From Thalassoglobus polymorphus (GTDB lineage Bacteria > Planctomycetota > Planctomycetia > Planctomycetales > Planctomycetaceae), in NCBI RefSeq assembly GCF_007744255.1, contig NZ_CP036267.1, forward strand, positions 1,404,601-1,468,600: a stretch of 64,000 bases of DNA. The letters run 5' to 3'. Positions within the stretch are counted from its first letter, which is position 1, and the number at the start of each line of letters is the position of its first letter. The notes under the pieces were generated by a model, which searched no databases, was not told the origin of the DNA, and saw nothing but the letters and a program-made list of their open reading frames with translations. The position numbers were made by a program, and so were the translations under genes. Below are positions 63,811 through 64,000 of this stretch, piece by piece.

Positions 63811-64000
63811 CCGCCCGCGTTCAAAGTCGCTAAGCATACACACTTTGCAACGACGATTTCGCGGGGTCGGTGAAAATGGGGTTCTAAAGGCATCTTATCG
63901 TAGGCTCAAGTTTCTTACTGGTTGCCAAAGAACGACTTACGGCTGCGAGGGCTAAGAGGTGTTTTCAGGCCACCGGAGCCCTCGAGTCTAAAAAAGTCTA
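63811..64000 (-). promoter_or_regulatory. Probable CRISPR leader, cut by window edge
   Basis: The 190 bases right of the last repeat contain no gene or repeat. Because the array is read on the minus strand, this should be the leader with promoter and integration sequences. The plus strand here is AT-rich only in part (for example TTTTAGACTC-type end at 63985-64000). No gene was found in it. Confidence 0.55.

Overview
The window comes from a planctomycete (Planctomycetota, probably class Planctomycetia). The evidence is the dense set of families typical of that phylum. These include a DUF1549/DUF1553 cytochrome paired with a DUF1501 protein, PVC-type haem-binding dehydrogenase domains, a triple DUF1080 protein, three ceramidase-like proteins, a formaldehyde-activating-enzyme homologue, FHA/coiled-coil and beta-helix surface proteins, and very many secreted proteins. 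No species is claimed.

Layout. 1-2.4 kb: a surface protein cut by the left edge (barrel-like N-terminus, then beta-helix). 2.9-7.3 kb: a small Ala/Asp-rich lipoprotein, a PfkB kinase, a DUF2062 membrane protein, a thioredoxin-like lipoprotein and leuB. 8-13.2 kb: a 1735-residue FHA/coiled-coil protein. 13.7-19 kb: ribH, nusB, a DUF11-repeat exported protein and a PQQ-type beta-propeller. 19.3-24 kb: an accessory island. It holds a REP-associated (RAYT) transposase flanked by inverted REP hairpins and inserted inside an IS1182-family transposase gene. The IS is itself bracketed by related REP halves, and immunity-like orphan genes plus a gene tail lie on its flanks. 24-28 kb: a DUF2293 gene, tRNA-Arg(CCT), a Fae paralogue, a DUF1579 gene broken by one in-frame stop, and an NHL-repeat protein.

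28-60 kb: a long block of exported scavenging enzymes. It contains three ceramidase-like proteins (one fused to LamG, haem-binding dehydrogenase, HEAT and cytochrome c domains in a 1703-residue chain), two CocE/NonD hydrolases, an enolase-superfamily racemase/MenC-like enzyme, a sialidase-like protein, the triple DUF1080 protein, a beta-helix protein, a cytochrome DUF1549/DUF1553 + DUF1501 pair, an acetyl-xylan-esterase-like hydrolase and a GH42-like protein. Together they look like a polymer and amide/ester scavenging repertoire, although no substrate can be read from the sequence. 60-62.3 kb: a redox module of a peroxiredoxin-like lipoprotein, an AhpD-like protein and a TetR regulator, with near-identical palindromes in front of the last two. 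62.4-63.8 kb: a CRISPR array of 20 repeats with no cas genes in the window. The repeat's crRNA-handle-like end and the decayed left terminal repeat both indicate minus-strand transcription from a leader at the right edge.

The intergenic spaces carry several dispersed repeat families. The clearest is a ~104-bp element with 7-bp inverted ends in four near-full copies, all close behind gene ends. Most calls were made by reading motifs in translated sequence; no database search was run.
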